10,420 nt of DNA from an uncultured Pseudogracilibacillus sp. (GTDB lineage: Bacteria; Bacillota; Bacilli; Bacillales; Amphibacillaceae): NCBI GenBank assembly GCA_937960785.1, contig CALGOZ010000063.1, forward strand, positions 1 to 10,420, in the 5' to 3' direction. Below, one piece after another: positions 6,598 through 10,420 of the stretch. A program made the position numbers and the translations under genes. Under the pieces are notes generated by a model. That model made no database searches. It saw only the letters and a list, made by a program, of their open reading frames with translations, and was not told where the DNA came from. Each line of letters opens with the position of its first letter. Position 1 is the stretch's first letter.

Positions 6598-7452
6598 ATG
6601 CTTGCAGATCTATTACAATTTGAATTTTTACGACACACATTTTTAACAGGTATTTTAATCGGATTTATCGCACCTCTACTCGGCACCTTTCTTGTCGTAC
6701 GAAGGCTTGCGTTATTAGCTGATGCTTTATCTCACGTAACTTTAGCAGGTATTGCCTTTGGCCTCTTCATTGAGAAACAAATTACATTACCTATACTTAA
6801 CCCTTTTTATGGTGGTTTAGGTGCTTCAGTAATTGGCGCAATTCTTATTGAAAAATTACGCTCGGTATACACTGCCTATCAAGAAATTGGAATCCCAATT
6901 ATTTTAAGTGCAGGAGTAGGAATTAGTGTTATTTTAATTTCATTAGCTAACGGATTTAATACCGATTTATTCAACTATTTATTCGGTTCCGTATCTGCCG
7001 TGAGTCGTAATGACTTTTACACTATTATCGTCATCACAGTTGTCGTTATTGCGATTGTAACATTATTTTATAAAGAACTATTAACATTATCTTTCGATGA
7101 AGAACATGCGATTGTCTCCGGGATCCATGCGAAGCGAATTCACTTTTTATTTATCGTCCTTACTGCTTTAGTGATTGCTGCTTCTATTCGAATTGTTGGT
7201 GTATTACTCGTATCCGCATTAATGACACTCCCGGTTGCAAGTGCAATGCGGATTGCAGTAAGCTTTAAGCAGTTGTTGTTTTTTTCAATTTTATTTGCTC
7301 AAGTTTCCGTAATCGTCGGCTTAGTTACCGGCTATCATTTAAATATCCCGCCCGGCGGAACAATTGTCGTTACGGCAATTATCCTTTTGCTAATTAGTTT
7401 AATGGTAAAGCAATTAAAAGGAAAAAGAGTGAAGGAGGTCGAACAAGGATGA
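6598..7452 (+). CDS. znuB: Zinc ABC transporter permease
   Basis: This is the integral-membrane subunit of the zinc importer, ABC-3 family, 284 residues. About eight strongly hydrophobic segments are visible, for example around residues 13-35, 70-88, 97-120, 142-160, 184-212, 228-245 and 255-275. The conserved cytoplasmic loop ADALSHVTLAGIAFG and the later DEEHAIVSGI segment are family hallmarks for contact with the ATPase. The start ATG has AGGTGG seven bases upstream and lies 19 bases after the znuC stop codon. Its TGA overlaps the zur start as ATGA, so permease and regulator are co-translated. Zinc rather than manganese specificity is inferred from the operon. Confidence 0.93.
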   Translation: MLADLLQFEFLRHTFLTGILIGFIAPLLGTFLVVRRLALLADALSHVTLAGIAFGLFIEKQITLPILNPFYGGLGASVIGAILIEKLRSVYTAYQEIGIPIILSAGVGISVILISLANGFNTDLFNYLFGSVSAVSRNDFYTIIVITVVVIAIVTLFYKELLTLSFDEEHAIVSGIHAKRIHFLFIVLTALVIAASIRIVGVLLVSALMTLPVASAMRIAVSFKQLLFFSILFAQVSVIVGLVTGYHLNIPPGGTIVVTAIILLLISLMVKQLKGKRVKEVEQG

Positions 7453-7865
7453 CGATTGAAGAAGCATTCCGTTTATTACGAAAACATGGTTATAAAAGAA
7501 CGGACCGCAGAGAAAAGATTTTGCATTTTTTTAACGAAGAACAAAATAAATACAAAACAGCTCGGGATTTATATAAATTTATGGAAAAGCATTATCCTGG
7601 CATTAGTTTTGATACCGTTTATCGTAATTTGCATTTATATGAACAACTAGGCATCTTAGAAGTAACCGAGCTAAATGCGGAAAAACATTTTCGTATGACT
7701 TGTAGCGACCAACACCATCATCATTTCATTTGTAAATTGTGTGGAATTGCGAAAAAAATTAATTTTTGTCCAATGGATTATATTGGACAATTTCTTAGCC
7801 AATATGAAGTTGACAATCATAAGTTTGAAGTATATGGGTTATGCCCTTCCTGTAAAGCTAGTTAA
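7449..7865 (+). CDS. zur: Zur, zinc-responsive Fur-family repressor
   Basis: This 138-residue Fur-superfamily regulator closely resembles B. subtilis Zur over its whole length. The N-terminal winged helix includes the recognition region FDTVYRNLHLYEQLGIL (54-70). The C-terminal dimerisation domain has the two CxxC pairs of the structural zinc site, Cys95/Cys98 and Cys132/Cys135. Cys85 with the His cluster 89-92, and the later HKFEVYG segment, fit the sensing site. A Zur rather than Fur or PerR assignment is supported by the HHHHFIC and CPMD segments and by the upstream zinc importer. GGAGG lies ten bases before the ATG, inside the end of znuB. It probably represses its own operon through the box at 5729-5751, and other zinc genes elsewhere. 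It is the last gene before a strong terminator. Confidence 0.94.
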   Translation: MTIEEAFRLLRKHGYKRTDRREKILHFFNEEQNKYKTARDLYKFMEKHYPGISFDTVYRNLHLYEQLGILEVTELNAEKHFRMTCSDQHHHHFICKLCGIAKKINFCPMDYIGQFLSQYEVDNHKFEVYGLCPSCKAS

Positions 7866-7877
7866 CTATAACAAAAC

Positions 7878-7920
7878 CCCTTGCTCTTTTTTTAACAAGG
7901 TTAAAGAGCAAGGGATTTTT
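7878..7920 (+). terminator. Strong bidirectional terminator between zur and the M23 gene
   Basis: CCCTTGCTCTTT (7878-7889) pairs perfectly with AAAGAGCAAGGG (7903-7914), a 12-bp stem with a 13-base loop, followed by ATTTTT on the plus strand. Read on the minus strand the same stem is followed by GTTTTGTT. It therefore serves both convergent transcription units, ending znuC-znuB-zur from the left and the M23 hydrolase gene from the right. Confidence 0.92.
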
Positions 7921-7944
7921 CATATAGAAGGGAATGAACCTTTT

Positions 7945-9054
7945 TTATCTTAAGTATGGTATAGGATTTTGAGGCCTTCCGTTTTCATGAACTTCAAAGT
8001 GCAAATGAATACCTGTTGAGTTACCGGTTGAACCCATTACACCTATTTTCTCTCCTCGTTTAACCTTTTGCCCTACTTTTACATCAATTGAAGACATATG
8101 TGCGTATAATGTGTTTAGACCGTTCCCATGATCAATTACTACCATATTACCATATCCGTTATTTTTATTACCTGTCTGTTTGACAGTACCAGCCTCTGCC
8201 GCTATAATTGGTGGAGATGTGCTACGGTCTGTTCTCGCAATATCGATCCCTTTATGTTGACGGCCCCATCGCGAACCGAAAGTACTAGAAATATAACCTC
8301 CTTTTGTCGGCCAAGCTAAAATCGCATTGCTGTTAGATGTATGAATAATCTCGCTTTTTGCATCCACAACTAAATCTGCTTCCTTACGAGCTAGATTACG
8401 ATCTTTTTCTTTTAGTTTTTTTGTCTTCTCTTTCAATTTATTTTCTTGTTTTTTCAAAGAAGCTTTCATTTCTTTAGCAACGTCTTGTTGTTCAGCTATA
8501 AGTTGTTCCATTTCTTTTAATTCAGCTTCTAGATCTTCTAACTCGTCTAACTTTTGTTCGACTTTCCCTTGCTCTTTTATTTGTTCATCAATAATTTGCG
8601 CATCCGAATCTGTAATTTGTGTAATCGCATGTAAACGGCTAATAAAGTCAGTAAAATTCTTGGAACCGAACAGCACTTCAAGATAAGAAATATTACCACC
8701 AGAGTCTTGTAACGATTTTGCACGTTCATTTAAAATATCAAACCGTTCATCGATTCGCTCTTGTAATTGCTTAATTTCTTTCTCGACTTCTGATATTTCA
8801 CTCTTTACTTCTTCCATTGCATTTTCATTTTCTTTTTTAGACTGTTCTAAAATTGCTAATTCTGTATTTATTTCCTTTATTTCCGAAATGATACTTCCTA
8901 TTTCTCTTTCACTTTTAGTTAGTTCTTTTTTTATTTCTGAACGCTCATCACGGATTTCTTTTAAACTAGGTTCTGCATATGTATATAAAGGTTGGAATAG
9001 GCTCGATAATATAATTGTTACTACGATACTAGTAGTCATTATGTGCTTTTTCAA
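7945..9054 (-). CDS. Secreted M23 peptidase with PcsB-like coiled coil
   Basis: This is a 369-residue cell-wall hydrolase of the EnvC/LytM-like type. A signal peptide (charged start, hydrophobic core about 8-22) probably ends at TYA-EP (27/28). Residues 30-235 are almost entirely Lys/Glu/Gln-rich coiled coil, interrupted by a PcsB-type segment GGNISYLEVLFGSKNF (119-134). The M23 domain (245-369) has zinc ligands His267 and Asp271 (HKGID) and His352 in HLH, plus catalytic His319 in YAHMS, so it looks active. Such domains cut peptide cross-bridges or stems. The start is TTG (9054-9052), ten bases after AGGAGG. An ATG five codons later is too distant from that site. It lies downstream of a paralogous NlpC/P60 gene that shares its N-terminal half, but appears to have its own promoter. 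FtsEX control is inferred from PcsB, EnvC and CwlO. Confidence 0.9.
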   Translation of the reverse strand: MKKHIMTTSIVVTIILSSLFQPLYTYAEPSLKEIRDERSEIKKELTKSEREIGSIISEIKEINTELAILEQSKKENENAMEEVKSEISEVEKEIKQLQERIDERFDILNERAKSLQDSGGNISYLEVLFGSKNFTDFISRLHAITQITDSDAQIIDEQIKEQGKVEQKLDELEDLEAELKEMEQLIAEQQDVAKEMKASLKKQENKLKEKTKKLKEKDRNLARKEADLVVDAKSEIIHTSNSNAILAWPTKGGYISSTFGSRWGRQHKGIDIARTDRSTSPPIIAAEAGTVKQTGNKNNGYGNMVVIDHGNGLNTLYAHMSSIDVKVGQKVKRGEKIGVMGSTGNSTGIHLHFEVHENGRPQNPIPYLR

Positions 9055-9100
9055 TCGTACGGTCCCTCCTATAAATTCTCTTATTTTAAATTCCGAATCT

Positions 9101-9109
9101 AGTATAACA
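9101..9109 (-). promoter_or_regulatory. Extended -10 promoter of the M23 gene
   Basis: On the minus strand TGTTATACT (9109-9101) is an extended -10 element. The expected -35 position holds ACAGAG, which is not a -35 match, so the promoter probably depends on the TG element and on an activator. Transcription would start near 9094, giving a leader of about 40 bases that contains the AGGAGG ribosome binding site. Confidence 0.5.
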
Positions 9110-9138
9110 ATGAAGTGTAACAGCTCTGTTTTGTTTGT

Positions 9139-9155
9139 TTTACAATGTCGTCACA
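9139..9155 (-). promoter_or_regulatory. Candidate WalR box upstream of the M23 gene
   Basis: On the minus strand TGTGAC-GACAT-TGTAAA (9155-9139) fits the WalR (YycF) consensus TGTWAH-N5-TGTWAH at 11 of 12 defined positions. It sits about 45-61 bases before the likely transcription start, a usual activator position. Further TGTAA/TGTTA hexamers lie beside it (9159-9164 and 9169-9174), partly at 10-base spacing. WalR controls cell-wall endopeptidase genes such as cwlO, lytE and yocH in B. subtilis, so the context fits. It remains a hand match to a degenerate motif in AT-rich DNA. Confidence 0.45.
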
Positions 9156-9241
9156 AGATGTAACACAATGTAAAAATGGATGAAAAGTTTTCCTCTTTTT
9201 TAATAGGCGTATGTATGCGTTTACATTTATAGCTATTAAAT

Positions 9242-9273
9242 AGTCGTACAAAGTTATAAAACTCTGTACGACT
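9242..9273 (-). terminator. Hairpin after the NlpC/P60 gene
   Basis: Read on the minus strand, AGTCGTACAGAGTT (9273-9260) pairs with AACTTTGTACGACT (9255-9242), giving 14 pairs including one G-U, around a four-base loop. It begins 11 bases past the NlpC/P60 stop codon. The following ATTTAATA is only a weak U tract, so termination may be partial and some transcripts could read through into the M23 gene. It may instead act mainly to stabilise the 3' end. Confidence 0.6.
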
Positions 9274-9284
9274 TTGAATTTTAA

Positions 9285-10412
9285 TTATTTAACTCTTCTA
9301 ATAATACCGTCAAAGTTATTAGCCCAGTAACCTGAACTCATATCTGCAATAGCTACTCCTGTCGATGATTGGGAACCGATAAATTTACCGCCACCTACGT
9401 AAATTCCTACATGTCCACCGTTTCTAAAGATTACTAAATCCCCTGGTTGAGCTTGATTTAGAGAAGGAACACTTTGTCCTACATTAGCCATGGCAGCCGC
9501 AGTACGTGGTAAAGACACTCCGTGCTGATTGTATACCCATGTAACAAAACCAGAACAGTCGAAGCCAGATAAGTTATCTCCCGGTAATTTATAAGGGACT
9601 CCTGATGCAGACCTTGCCGTAGCAATCACTGAGCTTGTATCTACATTGATTTTATTATTGGATGTTTTTTCTACAGTTACTGGTGAAGTTTCAGCACGCA
9701 TATCTGCACGGATTTGAGACTCCAATCTTGCTAATTCACTATTAACTGATTGGAGATTGCCTTCGATTTTATTCTTTTCTTTCTTTAGCTCTTTTTCCTT
9801 TTTAGCCATTTTTTTCTTTGATTTTTCTTGTTCTTTTAAACTATATTCGATTTCATCGATTATTCCTTCATAATCTGCTTTTATCTGTTCTAGCTCATCA
9901 ACCTTTGCTTGGGCTTCTGCACGATCTGCCTCTTGTTCATCGATTAACTCTTGATCAGCACTTGTCATCGTTGTAACTGCTTCAACACGACTAATAAAAT
10001 CTAGCGGGCTTTTCGCACCAAACAAAACCTCTAATAAATTAATGTTTCCGCCAGCTTGTTGGAATGAAGAGATACGATTTTTTAGAATTTCATTACGTTC
10101 TTTAATTCGTTCATTAATTTGATTGATTTCTCTTTCGTGCTCGTCCATTTGTTTTTCAACATCTTTAATTACTTTTTTATTTGCTTTGATTTCCTCTTCA
10201 AGCTTGATAATTTCCTCATGGATTTCTTGCATTTCTAGTAAAATTTCTTTAATTTTCTTTTCAACTTTTGATAAGTCGCTATTTAGTTTGCTTTGCTCTG
10301 TTTTCAAATTGCTCACATTTTGCTCTGCTAAAACTGTTCCTGGTGTTGTTGTAAATGTGCTAGTTAACACCACAACAGCCACTGTTCCAATTGTTACGAC
10401 CGTTTTCCTCAA
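9285..10412 (-). CDS. Secreted NlpC/P60 endopeptidase, CwlO-like
   Basis: This 375-residue cell-wall hydrolase has a signal peptide ending near VLA-EQ (29/30). Residues 31-240 are Lys/Glu-rich coiled coil carrying the PcsB-type segment GGNINLLEVLFGAKSP (121-136), then a short Ser/Thr linker and an NlpC/P60 domain (260-375). The nucleophile is Cys286 in FDCSGF and the base is His334 in GGHVGIYVG. The third position, 12 residues on and usually His or Asn, is Gly346 in FIGSQ. The family usually cleaves the D-Glu-meso-DAP bond of stem peptides. The architecture matches B. subtilis CwlO (473 residues) but is shorter, so cwlO orthology is not claimed. The start is TTG (10412-10410); an in-frame TGA at 10418-10416 excludes any earlier start. 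Its ribosome binding site and promoter lie outside the window. Confidence 0.9.
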   Translation of the reverse strand: MRKTVVTIGTVAVVVLTSTFTTTPGTVLAEQNVSNLKTEQSKLNSDLSKVEKKIKEILLEMQEIHEEIIKLEEEIKANKKVIKDVEKQMDEHEREINQINERIKERNEILKNRISSFQQAGGNINLLEVLFGAKSPLDFISRVEAVTTMTSADQELIDEQEADRAEAQAKVDELEQIKADYEGIIDEIEYSLKEQEKSKKKMAKKEKELKKEKNKIEGNLQSVNSELARLESQIRADMRAETSPVTVEKTSNNKINVDTSSVIATARSASGVPYKLPGDNLSGFDCSGFVTWVYNQHGVSLPRTAAAMANVGQSVPSLNQAQPGDLVIFRNGGHVGIYVGGGKFIGSQSSTGVAIADMSSGYWANNFDGIIRRVK

Positions 10413-10420
10413 TTTTCACT

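Noticed and set aside
9199..9240. TTTAATAG/CTATTAAA inverted repeat as a terminator
   Set aside because: The eight-base arms are almost pure A/T, separated by 26 bases, with no T run after them in the direction of the genes. The adjacent hairpin at 9242-9273 is a far better candidate.

Overview
The window comes from a low-GC Gram-positive bacterium, most likely a member of the Bacillaceae. This rests on AT-rich coding sequence, strong AGGAGG-type ribosome binding sites, GTG and TTG starts, hairpin-plus-U-run terminators, a B. subtilis-like Zur regulator with a near-consensus Fur-family box, and a CwlO-like cell-wall hydrolase. The genus cannot be fixed from the sequence. All eight genes look intact. 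None is a mobile-element gene and there is no CRISPR array or RNA gene. The only hint of foreign or repeated DNA is a GC-richer patch at the left edge (about 1-70).

Left half, minus strand (about 131-5253): mutA-mutB-meaB, a three-gene operon with overlapping genes. It encodes the non-catalytic and catalytic subunits of adenosylcobalamin-dependent methylmalonyl-CoA mutase and the GTPase that protects and reloads the enzyme. It has its own extended -10 promoter just before mutA and ends in hairpin terminators after meaB. The epimerase and propionyl-CoA carboxylase genes that complete the propionyl-CoA/succinyl-CoA route are not in the window.

Middle (about 5324-7920): a small CopZ-like copper chaperone gene on the minus strand, with its own terminator, is divergent from znuC-znuB-zur on the plus strand. 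These three encode a zinc ABC importer (ATPase and permease) and its zinc-sensing repressor. A 23-bp inverted repeat matching the Bacillus Zur box at about 20 of 22 defined positions lies inside the znuC promoter, so the operon should be shut off by its own last gene product when zinc is plentiful. The zinc-binding lipoprotein gene (znuA/adcA) is not in the operon. A 12-bp-stem bidirectional terminator closes the operon.

Right end, minus strand (7945-10412): two secreted peptidoglycan hydrolases in tandem. They share a signal peptide plus a long PcsB/CwlO-like coiled-coil region but end in different catalytic domains: NlpC/P60 (Cys/His endopeptidase) in the upstream gene and M23 (zinc LytM endopeptidase) in the downstream gene. 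A hairpin separates them, and the M23 gene has its own extended -10 promoter with a candidate WalR box upstream. The shared N-terminal region suggests both enzymes may answer to the same activator (FtsEX in characterised relatives) while cutting different bonds.

I found no convincing new system. The best leads are the paired hydrolases, the NlpC/P60 domain that lacks the usual third catalytic residue, and the two promoter-level regulatory sites.
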